A stretch of DNA of 59,843 nt from DATJIG01 sp050260515 (GCA_050260515.1 JBLNCI010000004.1:1-59843); one strand, 5' to 3'; positions 37,664 to 47,006 are shown, numbered from the stretch's first letter. The notes: generated by a model not told the origin, from the sequence alone. Numbers and translations: made by a program.

Positions 37664-39832
37664 ATGCGTAACAACCAGCCCGTCACCAACGTCGAAGTTC
37701 CGATCGGTCCCGACATCAACATCGTCTCGAAGACCGATCTCGGCGGGCGGATCACTTACGTCAACGACGACTTCGTCGCCATCAGCGGCTTCGGCCGCGA
37801 TGAATTGCTCGGCGCGCCCCACAACATCGTGCGCCACCCCGACATGCCGCAGGAAGCGTTCGCCGATCTGTGGCAGACGCTGAAAACCGGCCAGCCGTGG
37901 GCGGGCGCCGTCAAGAACCGCACCAAGACCGGCGATTACTACTGGGTGCAGGCCAGCGCGACGCCGATCTACGATGACGGCAAGATCACGGGCTACATGT
38001 CGATCCGGACCGCGCTCGCGCCCGAGCAGCGCCGCGCCGCCGAGGATCTCTATCGCCGGATGAAGGAGGGGCGCGCCGACGACGTGGTCCTCGCCAACGG
38101 CCTCGTCCAGACACGGCGCCGGTTCACGTGGACCGAGCGCTTCTCCCGCACGATCAAGGATCGCCTGATCACCCTCGCGACCGTCCTCACCGGGCTGATG
38201 GCCGTCGTCGGCGGCGTCGGGCTGCTCACGACCTGGAGCTCCAACGCGCACCTCGAGACTGTCTACGAGGATCGTACGCTGCCGATCGCGCAGATCGCCG
38301 AGATCAACGAGCGCATGCTGCAGAACGCCACGCTCCTGTATCGCGCGGCCGCGAGGGCCCGCGCCGGGCAGGGCGATTCGGAGACCGAGGCCAACATCAA
38401 CACCAACGTCGCCCGCATCAACAAGCTGTGGTCCGAGTACATGGCGACCTACATGGACGACGAGGAAAAGGCGCTCGCGAAGCGCTACGCCGAAGCCCGC
38501 GCCGCGTATGTCGACCAAGGTCTGCGGCCGGGCCTCGCGCTGCTGGGCTCGGGCCGCGCCGATTCGCTCGACGAGCATGTGGTCAAGACGCTGCAGCCGC
38601 TGTTCGACGCCGCCAAGATCGAGGCCGAGAAGCTTCTCGGCCTGCAAATCCGCGTCGCCAAGCAGGAATACGACAACGCCACCGTCTCGTTCCGCATCGC
38701 CATCGCCGTGACGCTTGCGCTCATGGCCGCCGCGCTGACGATCAGCGGAATGCTCAGCCGCCGGACGATCCGTGCGGTGACGGAGCCTGCGGCCAACCTG
38801 ATCAGCGCGATGAGCGCCATCGCGCAGGGTCATTTCAACACGCTGATCAGCGTCGAGCGGCACGACGAGATCGGCACGGCGCTGACGCATCTCAAGGCCA
38901 TGCAGGCAAAGCTCGGCTTCGACCGCGCCGTGCGCCTGCAGGAGGAGATCGAGAAACGCCGCGCCGACGAGGCGAAGGAAGAGCGCGTCCGGAAGGTCGA
39001 CGCGCTGATCAAGGACTTCGACCGCAGCGTCTCCGGCGCGCTCGAGACCCTCGCGTCGGCGTCAACCGAGCTCCAGAGCACGGCGCAATCGATGTCGGCG
39101 ACCGCCGAGCAGACCAACCAGCAGGCGGCGGCCGTCGCAGCGGCGTCCGAGCAGGCGACCTCCAACGTGCAGACCGTGGCCACCGCCGGCGAGGAGCTTT
39201 CGTCGTCCATCGCCGAGATCGGCCGTCAGGTCGGCCAGTCGAGCCGCATCACCCAGGAGGCGGTGCAGCAGGCGAACCACACCAACGACCAGATCCAGGG
39301 TCTCGCCGAGGCCGCGCAGCGGATCGGCGACGTCGTGAAGCTCATCAGCGACATTGCCGGTCAGACGAACCTGCTGGCACTGAACGCGACGATCGAGGCG
39401 GCGCGGGCCGGAGAGGCCGGCAAGGGCTTCGCGGTAGTCGCCAGCGAGGTGAAGACCCTCGCCAACCAGACCGCCAAGGCGACCGAGGAGATCAGCGCCA
39501 AGATCGGCGAGATGCAGGCCGCGACCGGCAACTCGGTCACGGCGATCCGCGCCATCACCGAGACGATCTCGCACATCAACGAGATCGCGACCACCGTGGC
39601 CGCGGCGATCGAGGAACAGGGCGCCGCGACCCAGGAGATCGCGCGCAATGTCCAGCAGGCGGCGAAGGGGACCCAGGAAGTGACGTCGAACATCACCGGC
39701 GTGACCCAGGCCGCCGCGGACACCGGAGCCGCCTCGTCGCAGGTGCTGTCGTCGGCGACCGACCTTGCCCGCCAGGGCGAGAAGCTGCGCGCCGAGGTGG
39801 ACCGCTTCCTCGCCGAGATCCGCGCGGCCTAA
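37664..39832 (+). CDS. Methyl-accepting chemotaxis protein with N-terminal PAS domain
   Basis: 722 residues. An Aer-like PAS domain comes first (residues about 15-125, NIVSKTDLGGRITYVNDDFV and IVRHPDMP), then a membrane helix (ITLATVLTGLMAVVGGVGLLT), a four-helix ligand-type domain (about 195-335), a second helix, a HAMP linker and a long signalling coiled coil. The hairpin tip is IAGQTNLLALNATIEAARAGEAGKGFAVVA, near residues 560-590. It would sense a redox or intracellular cue plus a periplasmic signal and control CheA. Start ATG at 37664 has GGGGAG. No che genes are nearby. Confidence 0.9.
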   Translation: MRNNQPVTNVEVPIGPDINIVSKTDLGGRITYVNDDFVAISGFGRDELLGAPHNIVRHPDMPQEAFADLWQTLKTGQPWAGAVKNRTKTGDYYWVQASATPIYDDGKITGYMSIRTALAPEQRRAAEDLYRRMKEGRADDVVLANGLVQTRRRFTWTERFSRTIKDRLITLATVLTGLMAVVGGVGLLTTWSSNAHLETVYEDRTLPIAQIAEINERMLQNATLLYRAAARARAGQGDSETEANINTNVARINKLWSEYMATYMDDEEKALAKRYAEARAAYVDQGLRPGLALLGSGRADSLDEHVVKTLQPLFDAAKIEAEKLLGLQIRVAKQEYDNATVSFRIAIAVTLALMAAALTISGMLSRRTIRAVTEPAANLISAMSAIAQGHFNTLISVERHDEIGTALTHLKAMQAKLGFDRAVRLQEEIEKRRADEAKEERVRKVDALIKDFDRSVSGALETLASASTELQSTAQSMSATAEQTNQQAAAVAAASEQATSNVQTVATAGEELSSSIAEIGRQVGQSSRITQEAVQQANHTNDQIQGLAEAAQRIGDVVKLISDIAGQTNLLALNATIEAARAGEAGKGFAVVASEVKTLANQTAKATEEISAKIGEMQAATGNSVTAIRAITETISHINEIATTVAAAIEEQGAATQEIARNVQQAAKGTQEVTSNITGVTQAAADTGAASSQVLSSATDLARQGEKLRAEVDRFLAEIRAA

Positions 39833-39867
39833 CCCCGTACCCGCGCCACGCGCGATCGCAGCGGTCG

Positions 39868-39904
39868 TAAAACAATCGGGCTCCGGCTGAACCAGCCGGA
39901 GCCC
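39868..39904 (-). terminator. Intrinsic terminator of the isochorismatase-like gene
   Basis: A perfect 12-bp stem GGGCTCCGGCTG / CAGCCGGAGCCC (39878-39889 with 39893-39904) with a 3-base loop. On the minus strand it is followed by GATTGTTTTAC. It sits between convergent genes and may also stop plus-strand transcripts, though no T-run follows on that side. Confidence 0.65.
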
Positions 39905-39941
39905 GGGATCTAAGCGATAGCGCCGCGGTCGCGGCGTCAGC

Positions 39942-40592
39942 TCAGTACGTGATCATGTCGACCTTGGTGAGCGTCATCTTCGCGCTGACGCCCGGCGCGT
40001 TCGCGAGCGTCCACGCGGTCACCGCCTCACCGTACGGCGTCCCCGACGTCGATCCTTCGACCGGAACGACGACGTTGTACCCCCGCAGGGCCGCCGCGCT
40101 CGCGGTGTAGAGCACCGCGCCCTCGGCGGTCGTGCCGACGACGATCACGGTCTGCACGCCCTTGTCCTTGAGGATCTTGTCGAGGTCGGTGTTCATGAAC
40201 TTGTCGACCGACGCCTTCACGTTCGGCTCGCCGTTCTTGGGTGCGAGCTGCGGAAGGATGTCCGCCGGAGTCGTCGTCGAGGTCAGGCTGTAGACGACCG
40301 CGACGCCCTTGGCGCGAGCGTCCGTCAGGAGCTTCTCCACCTTCGGGATCGACTGCACGCAGCGCGGCCGCCGTTCGTTGTTGCAGGTGGCTTTGACCAT
40401 ATCGAGGACGAGCAGCGCGGTGGTCCTCGGCTCGACCTTGGCCGCTTTGAGCTGCGGCGCCGGCGGCGCCTGCACGCTCGACCACTCGTCGACGATGGTC
40501 TGTGCCCGCGCCGACGCGCCGACGCAGGCGATGAGGGCGACGACGGCAGAGCCGAGCAGACGCGTCGCGGTGAGCCGATGATCCTTGTGCAT
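39942..40592 (-). CDS. Exported isochorismatase-like protein lacking the catalytic cysteine
   Basis: 216 residues with a signal peptide (LLGSAVVALIACVGASARAQ). The fold is cysteine hydrolase/isochorismatase: TTALLVLDMVKATCN gives the catalytic Asp, DKFMNTDLDKILKDKG the middle region, and VIVVGTTAEGAVLYTASAAALRGY the nucleophile strand. In that strand the position of the usual Cys (GxxTxxC pattern) is Ala. True isochorismatases also lack the Cys, having Gly, so it could be a hydrolase of another type or a binding protein. Strong AGGAGG before the ATG at 40592. Confidence 0.78.
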   Translation of the reverse strand: MHKDHRLTATRLLGSAVVALIACVGASARAQTIVDEWSSVQAPPAPQLKAAKVEPRTTALLVLDMVKATCNNERRPRCVQSIPKVEKLLTDARAKGVAVVYSLTSTTTPADILPQLAPKNGEPNVKASVDKFMNTDLDKILKDKGVQTVIVVGTTAEGAVLYTASAAALRGYNVVVPVEGSTSGTPYGEAVTAWTLANAPGVSAKMTLTKVDMITY

Positions 40593-40708
40593 GGGAGCCT
40601 CCTGTCTTGTTCTTGTCGCGCCGGACGAAGCGGACGCGGGCGAGCATAGCCCATCCGCCTTCCGCCGCCACACGGGACAGAACCGGGGAGGGAGAATTGG
40701 AGGATCGG

Positions 40709-40942
40709 TCAGCGGATGGTGGGCGCGTCGCGCCGAAGCTCCTCGCCGCTCGGACCGGGAGTGCTGTGGGTGTCCAGGTTCGGAGCACCGAGGCGGGCTC
40801 CGCCGCAGGCGCCGCGGGTGTCGCAATCGTAGGATCGGGTCAGCGGCGCCGGCTCCGGGTTGACGTGCGCGGATTCGCACGAGGCGAGAGCCGCGGCGAC
40901 TACCGCCAGCCCGGCGGCGCGAAGCGATCCTCTGGGGAGCAT
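40709..40942 (-). CDS. Small predicted lipoprotein
   Basis: 77 residues. Lipobox AALASC near residue 22 after a hydrophobic stretch (AAGLAVVAAALASC), so the protein should be lipid-anchored. The mature part has a CDTRGAC pair of cysteines and otherwise low complexity. A perfect AGGAGGTG precedes the ATG at 40942. No family recognised. First of four small lipoprotein genes in a row on this strand. Confidence 0.7.
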   Translation of the reverse strand: MLPRGSLRAAGLAVVAAALASCESAHVNPEPAPLTRSYDCDTRGACGGARLGAPNLDTHSTPGPSGEELRRDAPTIR

Positions 40943-41018
40943 GGCCGCACCTCCTGGAACGGAGGATCAACGTGCGGCGACCGGATTGGTTCGGCCGACG
41001 CACGGAGCTGCGGCGAGG

Positions 41019-41189
41019 CTATTTGCCGTCGTCGTTGGTCTTGTACCACTCCTGGCTACGGTCCGGGCCGTTCAGAATCGAATGCTCCGGGAAGCTCGGA
41101 TGGTAGTTCTCGCGGGTGCAGGCGGTGACTGCGAGGCCGGTCAACGCCAGCACAAGTGCGGTTCCGACGAACGTACGTACACCCTTCAT
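41019..41189 (-). CDS. Small predicted lipoprotein
   Basis: 56 residues, MKGVRTFVGTALVLALTGLA then lipobox VTAC. Mature part of about 30 residues, TRENYHPSFPEHSILNGPDR, ending in EWYKTNDDGK. GGAGGAAGAC before the ATG at 41189 decides the start (an ATG four codons upstream lies in the ribosome binding site). Unknown function. Confidence 0.72.
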   Translation of the reverse strand: MKGVRTFVGTALVLALTGLAVTACTRENYHPSFPEHSILNGPDRSQEWYKTNDDGK

Positions 41190-41247
41190 GTCTTCCTCCA
41201 TGCCACGCTGCGCGCGGTCGTGTTTCTTCGCCGGGCTTGTGCCCGCG

Positions 41248-41445
41248 TTACATCGCCCGGTCCTTGAACCAGTCGTCCTTGTCCGAGCTCTTCAGCCGGT
41301 CGTAGACGGCTTCGCTGGAGCTGCTGGAGTTGCCCGAATATCGCCCATAGGCATTGTAGCCGGGCCGGCGATCGCAGCCCGCGATCGACAGCACGAACAT
41401 GCCCAGCACGATTGTGGCGACTGCCATTCCGAACCAACGCATCAT
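41248..41445 (-). CDS. Small predicted lipoprotein
   Basis: 65 residues: MMRWFGMAVATIVLGMFVLS, then lipobox IAGC at about residue 23. The mature domain is Ser/Tyr/Asn-rich (YNAYGRYSGNSSSSS) and ends DDWFKDRAM. GGAGAG before the ATG pair at 41443-41445. No known family. Confidence 0.7.
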   Translation of the reverse strand: MMRWFGMAVATIVLGMFVLSIAGCDRRPGYNAYGRYSGNSSSSSEAVYDRLKSSDKDDWFKDRAM

Positions 41446-41555
41446 GCTCTCCGACGGATGAAACCCCGAAGGACGATACGCCCAGTTCGGTGCGGAGACC
41501 ACTCGTTTGAGGAAGGGCGTGCCGCCGCGGAAGCATGCCGCGGCGGCGAACTCGA

Positions 41556-41726
41556 TCAATGATCCTTGCGGAAATCCGTCTGGTCGTTGGCGCTGCTCGC
41601 CGGGCACTCGTCGTTGTCGTACGCACCGGCATACGGGCACGCGCGGGGCCCCGGCGTGCATCCCGCCGCAACGAGCGGCGCGAGCACGGCGAGCGCTAAC
41701 GCGAGCGTCGAAATCCTGCGTTTCAT
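41556..41726 (-). CDS. Small predicted lipoprotein
   Basis: 56 residues: MKRRISTLALALAVLAPLVA then AGC lipobox. The mature part has two more cysteines (RACPYAGAYDNDEC) and ends TDFRKDH. GGGAGAC before the ATG at 41726. The ending resembles that of the neighbouring small lipoprotein (WFKDRAM). Unknown function. Confidence 0.7.
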   Translation of the reverse strand: MKRRISTLALALAVLAPLVAAGCTPGPRACPYAGAYDNDECPASSANDQTDFRKDH

Positions 41727-41838
41727 CGGCGTCTCCCTGACTGTGTTACAAGAAACGAAGGCGGCTGCGGTTCGTTCCCGGGCAGGCACGATTCGGTAAC
41801 CGGCAGGGCCCCCCGCCTTTCGCTCGACGAGGTGCTCC

Positions 41839-42000
41839 GTGGGTGTGGTCGTCCGTCTCGTGCTGATCGTCGCAGGTGCGCTCACCGCCCTCGTGGTGGC
41901 GCGCGACGCCCTGAACTTTCCGATTCTGCAGGGGACGATCGCGATCCTGCTGATCGTCGCGGCCGTGTTCGCGTTCGCCTGGCTGAACCGGCGGCGCTAG
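41839..42000 (+). CDS. Very small two-helix membrane protein
   Basis: 53 residues, GTG start at 41839 after an ACGAGGTG site. The translation is almost entirely two membrane helices: VVVRLVLIVAGALTALVVARD and LQGTIAILLIVAAVFAFAWL, with a terminal NRRR that fits the positive-inside rule. It lies just upstream of the CPA2 antiporter gene. Too short for most gene callers; supported by composition and ribosome binding site only. Confidence 0.6.
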   Translation: MGVVVRLVLIVAGALTALVVARDALNFPILQGTIAILLIVAAVFAFAWLNRRR

Positions 42001-42107
42001 GCGCCTGCGCACCCCGAACACAACTCAGGCCGATTTTTCCCACGGCGGCTTTCCCACGTCCTCTGGCAGCCTACGCCGATCCTTCCTCGGGCGCCGTTCC
42101 GCATCGC

Positions 42108-44354
42108 ATGACCTCAGTGAGATCGCTTCGCTTGCCGCTGGCGACGGCCGTCGCGCTTGCCTCCGCCGGAACGGCGTGGGCCGCGGAGACGGGATCCGGC
42201 GACAAGCCGTCGGAGGTCGTGTTCCTCGTCCAGATCGCGGCGCTGATCTTTCTCGGCCGCTTTCTCGGCGAGATCATGCAGCGCATCGGGCAGCCGACCG
42301 TGATGGGACAACTTCTCGGCGGGCTGCTGCTCGGCCCGTCTGTCCTCGGCGTGATGTGGCCCGACATCCACCAGGCATTGTTTCCGTCGACCGCCACGCA
42401 GAAGGCGATGCTCGACGGAGTGTCGCAGTTCGGCGTTCTGATGCTGTTGCTGCTGGCGGGCATGGAGACCGATCTCCAGCTCGTGCGCCGCATCGGGCGT
42501 GCGGCGTTCAGCGTGTCGCTGACGGGCATCGTGCTGCCGTTCGGGTGCGGCTTCCTGCTCGGTCAGTACCTTCCCGAGGAACTTCTGCCCCACCCGAGCG
42601 CGCGCCTCATCGCGTCGCTGTTCCTCGGCACCGCGCTGTCGATCTCGTCGGTGAAGATCGTCGCGATGGTCGTGCGCGAGATGGGTTTCCTGCGCCGCAA
42701 CGTCGGTCAGGTGATCCTCGCCTCGGCCGTGATCGACGACACGGTGGGGTGGATCATCATCGCGATCACCTTCAGCCTGGCCGAATCCGGCAGCGTCGAC
42801 CCGGCGTCGCTCGCGCGCAGCATCGTCGGCACGCTGGCCTTCATAGGAATCAGCCTCACCATAGGCCGCCGCGTCGTGTTCTGGCTCATCCGCTGGGTCA
42901 ACGACACCTTCCTCAGCGAGGTGCCGGTGATCTCGCTCATCCTGCTGCTGATGACGGGCATGGCGCTGCTGACGCAGGCCATCGGCGTGCATACCGTCCT
43001 CGGCGCCTTCGTCGCCGGAATCCTCGTCGGCGAATCGCCGATCCTCACCCGGCGCATCGACTACCAGCTCCGCGGCGTCATCGTCGGGCTGTTCGCGCCG
43101 GTGTTCTTCGGCACCGCCGGTTTGTCGGCGGATCTCACGATCCTCGCCGAACCGCGCCTGCTCGCGCTTACGGCCGCGCTCGTGGCAATCGCGAGCATCG
43201 GCAAGTTCGCCGGGGCGTTCACGGGCGGCGAGATCGGCGGTCTCACGCGGCGCGAGTCGCTGGCACTCGCCTGTGGGATGAACGCCCGCGGCTCGACCGA
43301 GGTCATCGTCGCCACGATCGGCTTGTCGATGGGCGTGCTGTCGCAGGACCTGTTCACGATGATCGTCGCCATGGCGGTAATCACCACCCTGGCCATGCCC
43401 CCGATGCTGCGATGGGCGCTGGCGCGCCTTCCGCTGGCGGAAGCCGAGAAGGCGCGCCTCGAGCGCGAGGAAGTCGAGGCCAAGGGCTTCCTGCCGAACG
43501 TCGAACGGCTGCTCCTCGCCGTCGACGACAGCGCGAACGCAAAGTTCGCGGCGCGCCTCACCGGACTCATCGCCGGCACCCGCGGGACCCCGACCACAGT
43601 CCTCCACGTCACCAAGCGCGAGGATGCGCCGCGCGAGGAGGAAACGCCCGAGGCCACCGTGAAGGCGGCTGCCGCGGACACCGCGCAGCAGCACGAGACC
43701 GAAGCCCAGAAGGAGAAGCCGCCCGCCGTGGCCGTCACCACGAGCGTCGCGAAGGAGGTACCGCAGCGAAAGGCGATCGCTGACGAAGCGCGCAAAGGCT
43801 ACGGCCTCCTCGTCATCGGGGAGGAAAAGGTCGAGATCACTGAGGGCGCCTTCCACCCTCGGCTTGCCCACGCCATGGCGGGATTCGACGGCACGGTCGC
43901 CCTTGCCGTCGGGCGCGGCCGCCATCTGGAGCATCCGTCCGATTCGCCGCTGCGCCTCGTCCTTCCGGTCAACGGCACCGAGGCCTCCCGCCGCGCCGCC
44001 GAGGTCGCGGTCGCGCTGGCGCGCGCCACCGGCGTGGCGATCCTCACGCTGTACGTCGTCAACAACCGCGAGGGCAACACGCGCCGCGGACGGCTCGCCC
44101 GGGTGTCGCGCCGGCATGAGGAGGCCATCCTTCGCGACGTGGTTCGGTTCGCCGAGCGGTACGATGTGTCCGTCCGCACCAAGGTGTGCGTCGACGTCGC
44201 CCCCGATCAGGCGATTCTGCGCGAAGCGGCCGAGCCCGATACGCTGATCGTCATGGGGGTCAACCGCCGCCCGGGCAAGACGCTCTATTTCGGCGATACC
44301 GCCGCGTCCGTTCTCGAGAACTCGAAGGCGTCGATCCTCTACATCGCGGTGTGA
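42108..44354 (+). CDS. CPA2-family cation:proton antiporter with two C-terminal UspA domains
   Basis: 748 residues. A signal-like N-terminus is followed by about 12 membrane helices with the CPA2 hallmarks FLGTALSISSVKIVAMVV and ILASAVIDDTVGW, and GMNARGSTEVIVATIGL. Two universal stress protein domains follow: LLLAVDDSANAKFAARLTGL (about residues 465-490) and RLVLPVNGTEASRRAAEVAV (from about 622), the second with the nucleotide-binding MGVNRRPGKTLYFGDTA pattern. A charged Glu/Lys/Ala linker joins them. The layout suggests exchange of K+ or Na+ for H+ under nucleotide control. Confidence 0.87.
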   Translation: MTSVRSLRLPLATAVALASAGTAWAAETGSGDKPSEVVFLVQIAALIFLGRFLGEIMQRIGQPTVMGQLLGGLLLGPSVLGVMWPDIHQALFPSTATQKAMLDGVSQFGVLMLLLLAGMETDLQLVRRIGRAAFSVSLTGIVLPFGCGFLLGQYLPEELLPHPSARLIASLFLGTALSISSVKIVAMVVREMGFLRRNVGQVILASAVIDDTVGWIIIAITFSLAESGSVDPASLARSIVGTLAFIGISLTIGRRVVFWLIRWVNDTFLSEVPVISLILLLMTGMALLTQAIGVHTVLGAFVAGILVGESPILTRRIDYQLRGVIVGLFAPVFFGTAGLSADLTILAEPRLLALTAALVAIASIGKFAGAFTGGEIGGLTRRESLALACGMNARGSTEVIVATIGLSMGVLSQDLFTMIVAMAVITTLAMPPMLRWALARLPLAEAEKARLEREEVEAKGFLPNVERLLLAVDDSANAKFAARLTGLIAGTRGTPTTVLHVTKREDAPREEETPEATVKAAAADTAQQHETEAQKEKPPAVAVTTSVAKEVPQRKAIADEARKGYGLLVIGEEKVEITEGAFHPRLAHAMAGFDGTVALAVGRGRHLEHPSDSPLRLVLPVNGTEASRRAAEVAVALARATGVAILTLYVVNNREGNTRRGRLARVSRRHEEAILRDVVRFAERYDVSVRTKVCVDVAPDQAILREAAEPDTLIVMGVNRRPGKTLYFGDTAASVLENSKASILYIAV

Positions 44355-44432
44355 CGGTTTCTTTACGATTCCGTGATCGAATCCCAGGCTTCCAACCTGC
44401 GGGCCGCGTTGCTCCGGCGACTCGGAGCACCT

Positions 44433-47006
44433 ATGCTGTCGCCGGTTTTCGACAATCAATCCCGCGGAATGCGCCCGCCGACGCCGCGCCCCGAGCCCCT
44501 CTCGTTCCGCACGTTCCGCTGGCCCTCGTTCGCCATCATCGTCGGGGCGTTCACCATCGCACTGCTCTGCGACGGGTTCGTCTACCACGTCCTCGCGGCG
44601 GCCCATTCCGAAGCCGTCCAGACAACGGAGGCGGAGAACACGGATTTCGCCCGGGTCATGGGCGAGTACGTCGCCAAGACGATGCAGGGCGTCGACCTTC
44701 TCGTCGAAACGACCAAGCATATGATCGAGTCCGACTCCGAGCTGATGACGCCAGGCAGCCCGGAGCTGATCGCACGCCTCCAGCAGCAGGTCGCGATCTT
44801 CCCGGGCGTGAGCCGGCTCGTCGTGCTGGATGCACGCGGCAACTGGATCGGCAGCAATCGCCGCAATCCGACGCGCGGCAGCCCCAACGAGAACTACGCG
44901 GATCGCGCCTTCTTCTCGGTCCAGCGGGACAACCCCGATCTGGGGCTCTACATCGATGCCCCGCGGCGCGGGATGGTCAGCGGCGACGCGCTCATCGCGG
45001 TGAGCCGCGCGCTGAAGACGCGCGACGGCGAATTCGACGGCGTGGTGCTCGGCATGCTGCAACTCGAATCCTTGAAGGAGTTCTTCCGCGCCGGCGTGTC
45101 GGGCAATTCCGGGGCGGTCGCACTGTGGCGCAACGACGGCACCGCTCTTCTGCGCGTGCCCGATCCCAACAACATCGCCGGCAACCGCTATCCCAACCTC
45201 TTCCTGCTGTCGCAGATGACGGATTCTCCCACCGGCAGCTTCGAGAGCCCCGGCACCACCGATGGCAAGAGCCGGCACGTCAGCTACCGCATGCTGCCCG
45301 GCGTCCCGCTGACGGTGACCGTGGCGCGGGCCTACGACGACGTGCTCAGCCCGTGGCGGCGCAGCGCCTGGACCTACGGAAGCATCGCGGCGGTGCTCAA
45401 CGTTCTGATCGTCGGGTTGGGCGGCATCCTCGCGCGCGAGATGAGCCGGCGCGAGCGCTCCGAGGCGGTTGCCCGCGAGGGCGAGCGGCTGATCCGGCTG
45501 GTCGCCGACAACGTGCCGATGCTGATCGCGTACGTCGACCGCAACCTGCGCTACCGCTTCGTGAATCGCGTCACAGAGCGCTGGATGGGACAGCCCGCGA
45601 CGGAGTTCATCGGGCGCACCGTGGCGGAGATGCTGCCGCCGCTGTTCTACGAACGGTCGAAGCCGCGTATCGCCGCGGCGCTTCGCGGCGAGGCGCAGAC
45701 GTTCGAGGAGTTCCGCACCTACGGCGACGGCGTCGAGCGCTGGGCAAGCGTCACCTACGTGCCGGTCGCCGAGGGGGCGGGCGGCTACCTTGTGGTGGTC
45801 GCCGACATTACCGGCCGCAAGCGTGCGGAGGCGCGGCTGCGCGAGCACGAGGAGCAGCTCCGCCAAGCTCAGAAAATGGAGGTCGTCGGCCAGCTCACCG
45901 GTGGAGTGGCCCACGACTTCAACAACCTGCTCGGCGTCATCCTCGGCAATCTCGACCTCCTCGACACGATGCTGCGGGAGCGCCCCGAGGCGCAGCGCGT
46001 CCTGCGCCGCGCGATCGATGCCGTGGAGCGCGGCGGATCGCTGACCCGCCAATTGCTCGCGTTCTCGCGCAAGCAGATGCTGCAGCCCCGGGCGATCACG
46101 GTCGGCGAGCTGCTGTCGGAGCTGGCCCAGCTCCTGCGGCGCACGCTCGGAGAATCGGTGGACGTCGTCACCGCGGCGGCTGCCGATCTGTGGCCGTGTC
46201 GCGCCGACCAGTCCCAGCTCGAGACCGCCATCCTCAACCTGGCCCTCAATGCGCGCGACGCGATGCCGAAGGGCGGCCGGCTCAGCATCCTCGCCGAGAA
46301 TTTCGCGATCGGCGCCGACGATTCCGATCAGTTCGACGACGTGACGCCCGGCGATTACGTGATGGTGGCGATCAGCGACACCGGGACCGGCATGCCGCCC
46401 GACGTCGCCGCCCGCGCGTTCGAGCCCTTCTTCACGACCAAGGAAGTGGGCAAGGGCTCGGGGCTCGGGCTGAGCATGGTGTACGGCTTCGTCAAGCAGT
46501 CGGGCGGCCACGTGCGCCTCTACAGCGAGCCCGGCATGGGCACGACCGTGAAGCTGTTCCTGCCGCGCGCGCGCAGCGAGGAGCTGGCCGGGCCGGCGCG
46601 CAGCCGCGACATCGACACGCCGGCGCTCGGCGGCGGCGAGCTGATCCTGGTCGTCGAGGACAACCTCGCGCTGCGTCAGATCGCGGTGACGACGCTCGAG
46701 AAGCTCGGCTACCGCACGGTCGAAGCGTCGACGGCAGACGAAGCTCTCGGCGCTCTCGCGGAGCATCCCGACGTCGACCTGATGTTCACCGACGTCGTGC
46801 TGCCCGGCGGCCGCAACGGCTTCGATCTCGCCGCCGAGGCGCACCGGCGGATGCCGCGTCTGCGCATCCTGTTCGCCTCCGGCCATCCCAACGTCGGCGA
46901 CGCCGCGCACGGCGCGCCGCCGGGAGCGTTGGTGATGGCGAAGCCGTTCCGCGCCGCCGAGCTCGCCCGCTCGGTGCGTCAAGCGCTCGAGAGCGAGGCG
47001 GCCTAG
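44433..47006 (+). CDS. Hybrid sensor histidine kinase with receiver domain
   Basis: 857 residues. A membrane helix (FAIIVGAFTIALLCDGFVYHVL), a periplasmic Cache-like sensor (about 55-325), a second helix (IAAVLNVLIVGLGGILA), PAS (RLIRLVADNVPMLIAYVDRN), then HisKA with phospho-accepting H494 (GGVAHDFNNLLG), HATPase_c (NLALNARDAM, SDTGTGMPPD, GKGSGLGLSMVYG) and a C-terminal receiver with D787 (LMFTDVVLPGG). ATG at 44433 has CGGAG five bases upstream; a GTG at 44373 is possible. Cognate output is not adjacent. Confidence 0.9.
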   Translation: MLSPVFDNQSRGMRPPTPRPEPLSFRTFRWPSFAIIVGAFTIALLCDGFVYHVLAAAHSEAVQTTEAENTDFARVMGEYVAKTMQGVDLLVETTKHMIESDSELMTPGSPELIARLQQQVAIFPGVSRLVVLDARGNWIGSNRRNPTRGSPNENYADRAFFSVQRDNPDLGLYIDAPRRGMVSGDALIAVSRALKTRDGEFDGVVLGMLQLESLKEFFRAGVSGNSGAVALWRNDGTALLRVPDPNNIAGNRYPNLFLLSQMTDSPTGSFESPGTTDGKSRHVSYRMLPGVPLTVTVARAYDDVLSPWRRSAWTYGSIAAVLNVLIVGLGGILAREMSRRERSEAVAREGERLIRLVADNVPMLIAYVDRNLRYRFVNRVTERWMGQPATEFIGRTVAEMLPPLFYERSKPRIAAALRGEAQTFEEFRTYGDGVERWASVTYVPVAEGAGGYLVVVADITGRKRAEARLREHEEQLRQAQKMEVVGQLTGGVAHDFNNLLGVILGNLDLLDTMLRERPEAQRVLRRAIDAVERGGSLTRQLLAFSRKQMLQPRAITVGELLSELAQLLRRTLGESVDVVTAAAADLWPCRADQSQLETAILNLALNARDAMPKGGRLSILAENFAIGADDSDQFDDVTPGDYVMVAISDTGTGMPPDVAARAFEPFFTTKEVGKGSGLGLSMVYGFVKQSGGHVRLYSEPGMGTTVKLFLPRARSEELAGPARSRDIDTPALGGGELILVVEDNLALRQIAVTTLEKLGYRTVEASTADEALGALAEHPDVDLMFTDVVLPGGRNGFDLAAEAHRRMPRLRILFASGHPNVGDAAHGAPPGALVMAKPFRAAELARSVRQALESEAA

